Assembly: GCF_036370855.1 (NCBI RefSeq)
Contig: NC_088117.1
Coordinates: 7,440,001 to 7,504,000 of the forward strand
DNA from: Dromaius novaehollandiae
Taxonomy: Eukaryota; Chordata; Aves; Casuariiformes; Dromaiidae
Direction: 5' to 3'
Length of the DNA stretch: 64,000 bases
The translations under genes were made by a program, and so were the position numbers. The notes below the pieces were generated by a model, which ran no database searches, was not told the DNA's origin, and saw nothing but the letters and a program-made list of their open reading frames with translations. This document shows positions 1 to 10,883 of the stretch, piece by piece (the first letter of the stretch is position 1; each line of letters starts with the position of its first letter).

Positions 1-1836
1 CGTCCCTGCTCTGACACAGGCTGGGCTGAGGCCTGCCAGCTCATGTCACCAGTGCCCGGCGCCGCGGCGGCACGCCAGGCCCCGCTGGGAGCCGGCTGGT
101 GCCGGGGCTGCGCTGCCCGGCCCGCAGAGCATCCTGCGCCGCCGGAGCCAGCCCGGGCGCCCGCCCCGGCGCGCCACCCCGGCCGCACAGCCGCCCGGCC
201 CTGCGCCCCACGGGCATTGTTCTCCCTCCCCTTTGTTCGCTCGGGGGCTCTTTGATGTGGTGCAAAAAACAGGAATTCCCCCCCCCCCCCCAAGCCGGTC
301 CCCGTCTCGCCAGCCCCGCATCCACGCGCCGGGGCGACGCGGCGGGACCTTCCCGGCTCCCCAGTCCCGTCTGGGCAGCACCGAGGGAGGGAAGGAGCCT
401 GGAAAAATATAATGTGGATTTGCTTTCTTCCTTTTTTTTTTTTCCTCTCTCGAGTACAAAAATAAACGCGCCCTTATCTGATTGACCCCGGGGCGCAGGC
501 TGGGCCCAGCTGAGCGCTGTTATCTGATATTACATAATGCTGGAGACGGGCTGCCTGCCCTGGGGACGGGGACGGCGGCGCTGGTGCCCGGGGCCCTGCC
601 AGCAGCGCTGCCCCAGGCGGGCTGAGCCCGCACCCCGCCACAGGTGTGATGAGCTGCGCGTCCTCTGCACGGCTCGCACCGGGACTTGTCACCAGCCGGG
701 GGGGCGGTGAAACACGGCGAGGGGCATCCGTCTTGGGGGGCACCGCGTGGGGCCCGGCGCCCACGGTGCTGCCCCGCTGGGGCCAGCGCGGAGGGGAAGA
801 GGGACGCTGCCTGCGGCGCCCAGATAAGCGGCTGTTTATCTTCCTCCCGATGCTGCCGGCCTGCGGCCCGTCTCCGCCGAGCGGGAGGAAGCGCCGGACA
901 ATAGGTGGGCGAGCGGCAGCGGCAGCGGGGTGGCCTGCGCCGTGACCCGGCCGCCGAGGCCACGCTGCCACCGGGGATGCCGCAGCGGGGACGGGCGCAC
1001 GGGGCTGCCCCGGCGCGGGAAAATCCCCGCTTTCCGTAAAGACCCTCCGGAAAGGGAAAAAGGCACCCGTTTGCACGGCCCTGCCGGTGCCTGGAGGCGA
1101 CGGGATGGGATGGGACGGGAAGGAGAGATGCTCCAAAGAGGAGCCGGAGCCCCCAGACACCTCTGCTGCCCCTGGCGCCGGGTGCATCGCCGGGCTGCTC
1201 CCTCCTCCCCGTCCTGCTTCGCACCCATGGGTGCAGGCGGCATCCCCAGGTGCCCGGTGCAGGGTCGGGCGCGGGGCCGCCCGCGGCAGGGGAAGCGGCT
1301 CAGGCGAACGAGGCATTTGCAGGCTCGGGGCTTCAAACAGCCGCCAGCACTCAGGATTTCCCTTGGCAGCGGCCGGCGCGGCCGCCTCGCCGGGCCCCGC
1401 GCACTCCCTGGCGCGGGGGGGTCCATGGCGCATTGTTGTCTCCGCCGGCCTCGCGCCTCGGAGGGGCCACGGGGGCCCCTTCGATACCTGATGGCTCCGG
1501 TTTCCGGCGCGGAGCTGGGGCCGCGCGGGAGAAGCCGCCTCTGCTGGATTGTTCGGGGCCGGCCGAGCGCGAGGTTTGGCACGAGGCGATGCCGAGCGCG
1601 GATGGCGGATTTCTTTTTTCCAAACCGGATTCGAGGTTCATTAGCGCGCCAGGGAGGGGGGGCAGGATCTGGCCTCCTGACACCTCTGCGGAAGCAGTAA
1701 AAAAATCCCCAAGCAAACAAGCGGCAGCTCATCCCAGGAGGCCACGATGCTCCGGCTGGGGGGGGGGGCCAGGGCCAGGATCAGTCCCCCTGTCCCCCCC
1801 CCCGGCAGATAGTGACGGTCGCTTGTTTTCCCGCAG
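1..1836 (+). other. ENG: ENG upstream DNA / intron 1
   Basis: This stretch ends at the acceptor of ENG exon 2 (AG at 1835-1836). It is GC-rich and I see no convincing coding exon. ENG exon 1 should encode a signal peptide and end in phase 1, because exon 2 opens with two bases that complete a codon. I looked for a hydrophobic leader followed by a good GT donor and found none, so exon 1 most likely lies before base 1. Several open frames here are chance products of high GC. Four GATA consensus motifs are listed separately. Confidence 0.6.
474..841. promoter_or_regulatory. Cluster of four GATA motifs
   Basis: Four WGATAR sites occur within about 370 bp: TTATCT at 474-479, TTATCT at 520-525, AGATAA at 822-827 and TTATCT at 836-841. 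The first two share the longer core TTATCTGAT, and the last two face each other 8 bp apart. This is seen directly. Mouse Eng is known to be driven in endothelium and blood by distal and intronic GATA/ETS elements, so an enhancer role is plausible. That role is inference. Confidence 0.35.
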
Positions 1837-4800
1837 ACCCCGGGAGAGCGGCAGGCTGCGACCTGCAGCCGGTGACGGCGGAGCCGCTCGTCACCCTGTC
1901 CTACGCCACGGGCACGGTGCCCCGGGGCTGCGTGAGCAGCGGCTCGCTGAAGACGCCCCAGGAGGTGCACATCCTCAGCGTGCAGGCGTCCAAGGTGAGC
2001 CCGCGGCACCGGCAGCGCGCGGCACGCGTCGCCCCAGGGCCACCATCCTCCCGTCCCCCCGGTCCTACGGGAACGCGGCACCCCGGGCTCCCCGCGTCCC
2101 TCCTTCCCGGGGCAGCGCTGCAGAGTCCTGGCGCGGTGCAGGGCCGGGGAGCACCGGGCACCCGGACACGGTGTGGTGCAGAGCTGGGGAGCGCTTTGCA
2201 CCCGGTCACAGCATCGTGCGGAGCCAGGGAGCACCATGCATCTGGACATAGTGCGGTGCAGAGCTGGGGAGCACCGGGCACCCGGACACGGTGTGGTGCA
2301 GAGCAGGGGAGCACCACGCACCCAGTTACAGCCCCATGCGAAGCCAGGGAGCACCATGCATCTGGACACGGCGTGGTGCAGAGCTAGGGAGCACCGTGCA
2401 CCTGGACATGGTGTGGTGCAGAGTCGGGAAGCACCGTGCACCCGGACACAACACCGTTTGGAGCCAGGGAGCGCCGCACGCCCGGACACAGCGTGGTGCA
2501 GAGCCAGAGAGCGCCGTGCGCCCGGACACGGCGCAGTCCGACCTGGCTGTCAAAACTGCAAGCATTTCCTCCAAGTGAGGAGCAGCACGGGAAAACAGAT
2601 TGACCTTTTTCTTAATGCTTTTCCCTTGCATCGCTGCACTTCCCCTCCCCGCTGAAGCTGGGGGGGGGGGGGGGGGGGGTTGCTCAAGCAGGGGATTTAG
2701 CTTTGTAAAGGCCACTTCTCTCTCGGCCCGCACTGCAGGGCCCGTCCCCTGCCCCGGGGCATGGTGGGACCCCCTGTTTCAAGGGCCCCGAAATGGCACA
2801 GCCCCGGCTCAGGAGCACGGCAGAGCCCGGGGCTGGCGGCTGCTGGGCGAGGGAGGGCGCATGGTGGCGGCCCGGTGCTGGCACGTGGTGCGGCCAGAGA
2901 TGAGGGCCGTCGGCGGGGATGGAGCCGAGGGCTTTGGGGTGCCCCTGCAGCAGAAGCCTGGTTTGGGGGTGGCACGAAGCCCCAGCGAGCTGGTGCTCGG
3001 GAGCAGGGCTGCCACACCACGGTCCTCCCTGTCGAGCAGCCACCGCGGTGCGTTTAGCCCAGCTCCGCGGCTGCCAGGCGCCGGGAGCTGCTGGTTCTGC
3101 TTTTCAGGACGGGGGAGGATGGGAAGCGGGACGAGAGGTCGTTGCCCGCGGGGCCGGGGCGCTGCCGCAGAGCCCGGCTCAGCTCCCCGGAGCCAGTCCC
3201 CCGCAGCAGCACACTGGGGGCAAGGTCGACCCGTGCGGCGCAGCCCCCAGCGCACGATTTTCACCATCCGCCTCCTCCGAAGGCGCCTTGCCCCGAGGCC
3301 GCCGGCACGGGCGAGACCTCGGCCGGGGGCAGCGTGTAAACAAGCGGCGGGGCCGGGGTCCCCCCGGGGCAGCGGGGGCCGAGGCCTGATGTCAGGGCTG
3401 TGGCATTCAGACGGCCGGCACCGAGCCCCGCGGTGCGCGGGGGGAGCCGGCCGCGGCCTGGCTCCACTTATAGAAGAATTACTGGAAGCCGGTTTCTATA
3501 AGCAGATCGCTGCGAAGCGAAGGAAAAAAAATAAAAAATTAAAAAAAAAAAAAGGCTGCCCCAAGCTAAAAGCAAACCTCCCTCCGCTCGGCGGGCACAA
3601 AACAATGGAGCCGCAAAACACGCGGCGGTAAAAATAGCCGCCGGCTCCTCCTCGCGGGCCGCCCGGGGTCCCCGGCCACCCACGCGGTGCCGATGGGCCG
3701 GGCCGATCCGTGCGGGGTGGCCGGCCCCATCCCGCAGCATGGCCGGCTGAGCCACCGCGGGGGCCGCCCGCGGGAAGCCTGGAGCCCGCCGGCCCCGCGG
3801 GAGAGCGGCCAGCCCCGGCGCTGGCGGTCGCAGTGGCGCTCCCTCCCTGCGGCCGCCCCAGCTCATTGTCGGCCCCGGGTAGTTTTCCATGCCGCCGCCT
3901 TGCTCAGCACTTTGCGAGTGGTGATTCAGGCGGCCGCTTCCAAACTTAGCGCCTGGTGCTTCGGCTCCCAGCCCGGATTTCCGGCTCGAGGCAGCTGGGC
4001 AGCGCCGGCGCCGTTGAGCTGTGGGCACCGCGGCTGCACCGCACGGCCTCCCCACGGCTCTGGCAAAGGCGGCCCCGAGCTCTGCGGGGGTCCCGGGGCC
4101 AGGAGCAGCCGTGTGATGCTGGGAGGGACCGTGGAAACCCATGAGGGAATGGGACAGCAAGTATGTCCCTGTCACTGGTGTTGGGATGCTCCAGTCCCTG
4201 GTGTGGGGATGTCCCTGTCCCCAGGGTGGGATGCACCAGTCCCCAGGTGGGGATGCTCTGGTCCCCGGGATGGGGATGCTCCAGTCCCTGGGGTGGGATG
4301 CTCTGGTACCCGGGATGGGGATGCTCCAGTCCCCGGGGCGGGGATGCTCCAGTCCCTGTGAGGATGCTCGCATCCCTGATGTAGGGATGTCCTTGACCCC
4401 AATGTGGGGATGCTCTGGTCCCTCGTTTGGGTGCGGCTGTGGGCGTTTGCCCTGCTCTGGAGCAGCGGCACATCAAAGCAGTGCCTGCAGACCATCCCAA
4501 CAGCCCAGCCCAAACCCAGCCATGGCTGCCTCCCACGTGGCTCGTTTTCGGGTCCAGCCGGTGGGACATGGCTCCTGCTCCGGCCCCCACAGCGCTGCCC
4601 ACGGGAGCCTCGTGCCGGCTGCTGCTCTGTGCCCCAATGCTGGAGGCAGCTGGATGTGGGGAGGTGACAGCGAGGGGGCCTGTGCCTCGTCCCTCGCTGT
4701 GCTGCAGCGATAACCCTCTCCCTGGCCTCTCCCTGTCCCCCCAGGCCTCCACGTTCACGCTCAACGTGTCGGTGATGCCGCGAGGTGGTGGCTGCACGCG

Positions 4801-7800
4801 GCGAGCGGTGCTCATCCTCCACTGCGCGCGGTGCTCGGCCACCGTCACCTCGTCCTGCCCCAACCTGCTCGTCCGCACGGTGAGTGCAGCCCCCGGGGGC
4901 CAGGCCTTGCTGGGGGCACCCATGGGGGCCAGGCAGCGGGCCTGGCAGCGGGGTGCGGGGGTGCTACAACTCCTCCATGCTGTGGGTGCTTTCCTGGGGG
5001 CGGGGGGGGGAGAGGCTGGAAGGGGTGCGATACAGGGCTGAAGCATGCAGCATCCCTGGGGTACCCATGGGGTGGGGGGGAGATGCAGTCCCCCAAAATG
5101 CCGGGGCGGTCACCAGTGCCGGGCTGGGGGGATGCTCTCTGCAAAGGCGATGCTTTCTCTGTCCCCGGGGGGTAGCAGGGGACGGCAGGCGCCCGCCTTC
5201 CCCTTTCCCCGCCAGCTCGCCGCCCCTCACCGGCTCCCGGCGCCCCACGTCCAGGCCAGGCCCCACGGGGCGGGGGGGGGGGGCTATGAGGGGCCATGCG
5301 GGGCTGCTGGCCGCTGATCTGAGCGCGGGGCAGGCTGGGCGGCGAATGACGCACGGCACTTGAAAAAGCTCCCGTTTCCTCCGGCTGCCGGGAGGAAGGT
5401 CAGCGATGGGATTTGGCTCCGGCGAGCGGAGCCGAGCCGGGCGCTTTGTTAGCAAAATAAACCTCCAGCTTTGTTTGCAGCTAATAATAAAGTGGGCCGA
5501 GCTCCCCGCGTGCCACCGGCCTCCCGCGCTGCTCCCAGCCCCCAAATCCCATCCCGGGGCGGGGGGGGACCCCACACCTGCCTTTGCAGGAGGCTGCCCA
5601 AGGCCTCCGGAGACACCTGGTTGCTTTGACTTCAAAATAGCATCTGTCGTGCAAGGGAAAAAAAAAAAAAAAAAAAAGCATGGGTGTTTGCGTGCAGGTT
5701 GTCCCAGTTTCAGGGGGGGGGGGGTGTTCGGCCCCCGGCTCACAGCGCCCCTCGCTTTGCAGAACGCCAGCCTGGGCCCGGCGGCCAACGCGTCCTCGCT
5801 GGGGCTGGAGCTGCCCGAGGACGCCGGCGAGCGGGAGCTGCTGCAGTGGGCCTGGGGCGCCTACGGGGGCGTCACCTCCTACAGCCAGCTGCAGGACCCC
5901 CGCGGGGTGCTGCTGCGCCTGGGCGAAGGTGCGTGGGGGCCGCTGCGGGGGGCCGGGGGGGGGAAATGAGCAGCCAGGTTTTTTTTTTTTTTCCCGGCCC
6001 CAAATGATGAGAAGCCGCCTCGGTGCGGTGCAGCCATGGAGGAAGGGGTGCAAGGGAGCTGCCGCGGGCGTTGCCAGCAGCGGCCAACACGGCACCGCCA
6101 TCCCCGGGGCTGGCCAGGGCATCGCGCTCTGCGGCCGGAGCTGCGCCGCTCCGGCTTTGCCAAGTGCCAGCCCTGCTCTTGTGCCGGCAGACAGCGGCAG
6201 CCCCGAGGAGTGCGTCCCCCAGGAGCGCTTCAACGCCACGCCGCACCTCGAGACCGAGGTCTTCTTCCGCGGGGTGAAGGGCTGCTCGAGCGGCACCGCC
6301 GAGAGCAGCGGGGCCGCCCACATCATCCGGCTGCAGCCCGACCGCAGGTAGGGAGCCGGCAGCAGCGCCCCGGCCGCCCCCACCACCGGCAGCCCCACGA
6401 GGCGGCTCGCTCCCGGCACGGGAGGCTGATGCTGGGGGGGGTCTTGGTTTTGCAGCTCTGCCATCACGGAGGTGTACCTGTCGCTGAGCTGCGCCGAGGT
6501 GGCCATGAGCAACCAGCTCCTCATCCTGCAGAGCCGGGCCAACCTCACCTGGTCCCTGTCTGTGAAAAACTGCCACATACAGTTCCTGGTACGACCGGGC
6601 TGCATGCACCTCTCCGGCCCCCCCGCCTCGCGTTTCCCCTCCCGGCAGCCTCTGGGAAGGGTGTTGCAAGATGCTGAGTAGATGTGGTAGGATGGGATGT
6701 GGCAGCACCCTTGGGAGACAGGGCACAGGGACGTGGCAGCATCCTGGGGAGCATCCTGCCTCGGCATGGGGCCAGCGCAGAGCCCCAGGAGGGTGTGGGA
6801 ACACCAGCTGCCCCCGAGGCCTGTTTCTGCCAGAGGTTTCCAGCCCCACGGTGTGGCTGCCCCAGGCTCCCTAGGGTGCTCCAGCTGAGTTTCCTCCTCA
6901 GTCCCTGCCTCTTCCCCCCGTCTCCCTCCCCAAACCCTCCATGCACCAGTTCAGCCCCTGCTTTGGCAGCACTCCCTGCCCTGACGATGCCCGTGGTGGA
7001 GAGGAACCAGATGCGATCCCTGCCGTGGTCCAGCTCCAGTCGTGGCAACTACTCACGGCCCGATGCAACTTCAGCACGGTCCCCATGCCTCCTGAGGCCC
7101 CGCCGCTCTGTCCCCTGCAGGTATCTGGCACCTACAAGATCGCAGCCATGTCCACGACTCTGCTGAAGGGGGAGGTGCTGCCGGACACGGAGCAGGGCCT
7201 CATCGCCAAGGCCTTCGAGAAGAACTACAAAGTCATCGCCTCCTACTCCACCATCCCTGTCAGCACCCGCGTGACCCTAGAGATCCAGGAGCACGGTGAG
7301 CCCGCTGGCGCGCTGGCCGGGCCGCAGGGCAACCGGTTGCCGCGGCCCCCCTCCTGCTCAGCCCGCCCGTCCCCTTCCTGCAGAGGTGGCCAAGGAGCCC
7401 CCCACGACGCCCACCCCCACATCGCCCCCCTCCGACACCCTGTCCCACACCCTGCTCCGCATGCTCCAGCCCTGGAAGTGCACGGACGACACCATGGAGA
7501 TCGTCATCGCCCGGTCCCTCCTGGAGGTGAGGGGGAGAGGACTCCCCACCCTTGTGCGTCACCCTCGGGCACGGCTGCTTCAGAGCACCTTTAAGCAGGT
7601 GCGAGAGGAGCATCCTGGTGTGTCTCCACGCAGCGGCCGCAGGGACGCGTCCAGCGCGGTGCTGGCGCGTTGGCTGGGCATGGAGACGTGGTGGCCAGGC
7701 ATGGGGCCACCCTGAGCCGTCGGGAAGCTGCCAGCTTGGGGCGAGAGCTGGCACTGCAGCACAGCCAGGGCTGCTAACGCGCCCGGTGCTTTGCCCCCAG

Positions 7801-9647
7801 TCCATCAAGGACGTGGTGAACATCACCCTGCGGGACATCAGCTGCCAAGCGGAGAAGAACGCCACCCACTTCATGCTGAGAACCCCCCTCAGCCACTGCG
7901 GCACCTCTCTGGAGAGCAAGGGCCATGCTAAAAACGAGGTGAGCAGAGCCCCCCGCCACGGCGCGGCCCCCCCCGGCCCCGTGCAGCGCCCCGGCGGGCT
8001 GCGGCCGGCCCTTGACGCCTCCTCCCTCCCCTCGCAGCTCATCCTCAGCCTGTCCAAGGGCTCGTCCCTGCGGAGCGTGCCGGTAAGAGCGGGGCTCTCC
8101 TTGGGCGGGCGGGCGGGTGCCCGTCGCCGGCCGGGGCTCAGCGCCCGTCTCTGCCCGCAGGTGCCCTTCCAGTGCACCATCCCCCGGGAGCTCTTCCTGC
8201 GCCTCTTCCCCACGGCCGCCTTCGAGGCGCCCCAGACGGAGCTGGAGGTCAACAAGGAGGCCTACCTGCAGGTACGGGGCGGCCCGCGGCGGCCCGGCGG
8301 GCTCACGGCGGGCCTCGCTGATGGCGCCCGCCCTGCCGCCGCAGGCCTCCATGCGCTGGGAGGACTACCCGGCCGACCTGCAGCTCAAGGAGTGCTGGCT
8401 GGCGGCACCGGGCGCTGAGCCGCGGCTGCTGGTGCTGGCCAACAAGGCGCAGGGCTCCGGCGTGGCCGTGCTGGAGGGGCCGCCCAGCAGCCGGGCCCGC
8501 AAGGTCTGGCGCTTCCGCTTCACCTTCGCCGTCCCCGAGGGAGTCCGCGTGCCTTTCTCCGCCAGCCTCACGTGCAAGGCCGGCCTGCAGGTCAGCACAA
8601 CCCCCCCATCCCCAAATCCCTTTACCCCGTGCCGGCACCACTCCGGGTCCCCCCCGGCATCCCAAGGCTCGGGATGCGGCCCTGGAGCGGCCCCCCCACC
8701 GGCCGCCTCACAGCACCCCTCTGCCTCCGCAGAACAACACCATCTTCGAGAAGGTCCTGGAGGTGACGGTGAAGGACGTGTGGCGGCCGCACAACAGTGA
8801 GTCCGGGGTGGGGGAGCGGGCGGGCGAAGGCCGGGAGCCCACCGAGTGCCGGGGCCCCGCGCGGCACGACCACCGCCCGGCCCTGACGGCACCCGTCCTC
8901 CCCGCAGACGGAGGCCTGGGGCTGGCTGCCGTCCTGGGCATCACCTTCGGGGCCTTCCTCATCGGGGCGCTCCTCACCGCCGTGCTCTGGTACATCTACT
9001 CGCACACCCGTGAGTATCCTCCCCGGGGGAAAGGGGGGCTCGGGGGGGGCCGTTTTCCCCGCTGGGAAGCCGATCCTCCCTCCCCGTGTCCGGCAAACGC
9101 TGCCGGCCGTCACGTCCTTACGGCCCACGCCGCCTTTCTGGCGGAGGCGCCGCCTGAGAACGGCGCCGCTCGGTGCATCCCCCACGCATCCCGAGGCGCC
9201 GCTGGGCTTTCCTCGCCTCCAGCAGCTTATCTCCGTCCCACGCCGGGCCTGAGGGACCCCCGCCACCAGGACCGCGCGAGCCAGCGCCTTATCTGGGGGC
9301 CGGGGAGGACGTGGGGCCAGCGCGCTCTGCGTTGGCGGCGGAGCGGGTGCCCCGTGCCAGGGAAAACACGGGGACGGGGCGCGTATCGGGGCTGCAAAGG
9401 TGACGTCCAGGACGCGCCGTCACAGGCCGGCCGGCCCCCGCCGCCTGGTGTCATGCTTTTGTGTGTTTGTTTTTTCTTTCCCTTCATGGTTTCTTCCCCC
9501 CCGCCCCCCGACTTGCGACATAATCCAGGTCCCATCTCCAAAATGCAGCCGGTTTCTGCCACGGCGCCGGCCTCGGAGAGCAGCAGCACCAACCACAGCA
9601 TCGGCAGCACCCAGAGCACCCCCTGCTCCACCAGCAGCGTGGCCTGA
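1837..9647 (+). CDS. ENG: Endoglin, TGF-beta/BMP co-receptor (exons 2-15; exon 1 missing)
   Basis: Endoglin (CD105) is a type I membrane glycoprotein of endothelium that binds BMP9/10 and modulates ALK1 signalling. Exons: 1837-1994, 4745-4879, 5763-5928, 6191-6347, 6456-6588, 7121-7295, 7384-7526, 7801-7938, 8038-8082, 8161-8271, 8345-8590, 8733-8796, 8908-9009, 9529-9647 (stop TGA 9645-9647). All have GT-AG borders and consistent phases, giving about 630 residues without the signal peptide; human is 658 with it. The start CDLQPV, the membrane segment [17 protein letters not shown] with WYIYSHT (exon 14) and the tail [20 protein letters not shown] match endoglin closely. Exons 2-7 form the orphan domain and exons 8-13 the ZP module. 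Sequons include NVS, NAS (twice), NAT (twice), NLT and NIT. The human RGD position in exon 9 reads EKN. The C-terminus is SSVA (human SSMA), a PDZ-type end. Confidence 0.96.
2131..2540 (+). repeat. 40-bp minisatellite in ENG intron 2 with 120-bp higher-order period
   Basis: About ten tandem 40-bp units run from 2131 without any indel. Typical pieces are GTGTGGTGCAGAGCTGGGGA followed by GCACCGGGCACCCGGACACG. Two unit types alternate as A A B A A B A A B A. The B units (2211, 2331, 2451) carry GAGCCAGGGA in place of GAGCTGGGGA. Because 120 is a multiple of three, long open frames appear on both strands; these are not genes. Confidence 0.9.
2660..2679 (+). repeat. Run of 20 G residues
   Basis: An uninterrupted homopolymer of 20 G lies in ENG intron 2. 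The length may be uncertain because such runs are hard to sequence. It could form a G-quadruplex. Confidence 0.8.
3467..3502. other. 9-bp perfect inverted repeat in ENG intron 2
   Basis: CTTATAGAA at 3467-3475 is the exact reverse complement of TTCTATAAG at 3494-3502, with an 18-bp spacer. It is followed at about 3600-3640 by an ACAATGG SOX-like site and a TAAAAATAG MEF2-like site. The sites are seen; any enhancer function is a guess. Confidence 0.35.
4165..4425 (+). repeat. Short-unit minisatellite in ENG intron 2
   Basis: Diverged copies of a roughly 20-22 bp unit built on GGGGATGCTCCAGTCCC repeat across this stretch, ending about 320 bp before exon 3. Unit length varies slightly, unlike the strict 40-bp array at 2131. 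Confidence 0.75.
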
Positions 9648-10080
9648 CGCCCGCCGCGCTGCCCCTCGCCCGCCTCCCCGCCGCCGACGGCTGAGCGCCC
9701 CGCCGGGCCCCCGCGCTCTCGGCAACGCCCGCCGCCGGCGGGGAGACTTTGGGGCACGGCAGCGCCGCCCGGAGCCCCCCCCACCCCCCAAAACCCGGGG
9801 GCTCGCCTCCCTCCGGCCGAGACCGGAGGGCGTCCCGCCGCCGCCGTTATTCATTCAGTGAATGGTTTGGCTCCGCCAGGGCGGCGGGCACCGGCGTCCC
9901 CCACCCCGCCGAAGCGCGCGGGATGCCCCCCGGGGAGGCGGATAGGGGCGAGGGGGGCTGAGCCCCGGCCCCACGGGCCCCAGGCACCGGCGCACTCCTC
10001 CTGGGGGGCTCCCGGCTCCGGCAACGCCACGCGACCCCCCCCAGTGAAGGCACTGGTCGTGGGCTCGGAGCAGCACGAGG

Positions 10081-10086
10081 TTTATT
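10081..10086 (-). terminator. FPGS: FPGS poly(A) signal
   Basis: TTTATT on the plus strand is AATAAA on the minus strand. It lies about 800 bp past the FPGS stop codon, which gives a reasonable 3' UTR (about 10065-10883). No other minus-strand AATAAA was noticed between it and the stop. Confidence 0.65.
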
Positions 10087-10159
10087 GGTTTCGGGCCGCG
10101 GCAGGGCGGGCGTCATGCCATGCCTCGCCGCCCCTCTCCAAACTAGGCGATTTGTAGAA

Positions 10160-10165
10160 AATAAA
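10160..10165 (+). terminator. ENG: Candidate ENG poly(A) signal
   Basis: This AATAAA is about 510 bp past the ENG stop; a second AATAAA follows at 10258-10263. I saw no earlier canonical hexamer in 9648-10159. If used, the ENG transcript runs through the FPGS poly(A) region, so the two genes overlap tail-to-tail. Confidence 0.5.
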
Positions 10166-10209
10166 AATATATATATATATGTATATATATATACTAAAAA
10201 AAAAAAGGG
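10160..10209. repeat. (AT)n microsatellite with A-tract
   Basis: Alternating AT dinucleotides with a GT interruption lead into a run of A. The sequence lies in the shared 3' region of ENG and FPGS. Confidence 0.8.
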
Positions 10210-10883
10210 CCTCCCACCCCCTCCATCTTCTGGTCAAAGTTGCAAACTCTTAATAATAATAAAAAATCTACCCTCTGTTAAATTAGTCGCAACTCCCTAA
10301 GGTTTAAACCTCAAAGCATCGTCTGCAATTCGTGCCCACCGCCGCGGGCGGCCTCCCCCCCGGCTCCAGCACCACCACGGCCCCTCAAAACCTCGGCCCA
10401 GCCCTCCCTGGGCACCGGGATGCCGGCAAGGAGCAGGGGGGACGCAGGGCCGCCCTGTCAGCTCCCGCCACCCCCGCGCAGGGCTCTGCCCCCGGACCGC
10501 CAGCCCTGGCGGGAGAGCAGCCCAAAATGGCGGCGGCAGAGGGGCCCCGTCGAAGCGGCACACCGGCGATGAAAGGCACTGGGTGAAACGGGGCGCCGGC
10601 AGCCGGGGCGAAGGCCGCAGCGCCCAGGGAAAGGGCGTCACCCTCCCCTCCGTGCACCCGGCCAGGAGCGGCAGCAGCTCGGGGGCAGAGGCAGGGAAGG
10701 GGCAGGGAAGAGCCGGGGCAAGGCAGGGGCCGAGGGGGAGCAGCTGGAGGGCCGCGCCCGGCCGCAGGGGCGTTCCCGCGGGGCACCTTCCCCGGAGGGT
10801 CCCCTGGCCGCCTCCGTGCGTCACCCAGGGAAGCAGCAGCTATTCAAGTAAAAGCAAGTGCAAACCGCCCCCCCAGCCCCCTG

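Noticed and set aside
1-1836. Search for ENG exon 1
   Set aside because: No ATG plus hydrophobic leader followed by a plausible phase-1 GT donor was found; it probably lies before the window.
1641-2655. Long repetitive open frames on both strands in ENG intron 2
   Set aside because: They are explained by the 40-bp/120-bp array, which keeps frame by chance.
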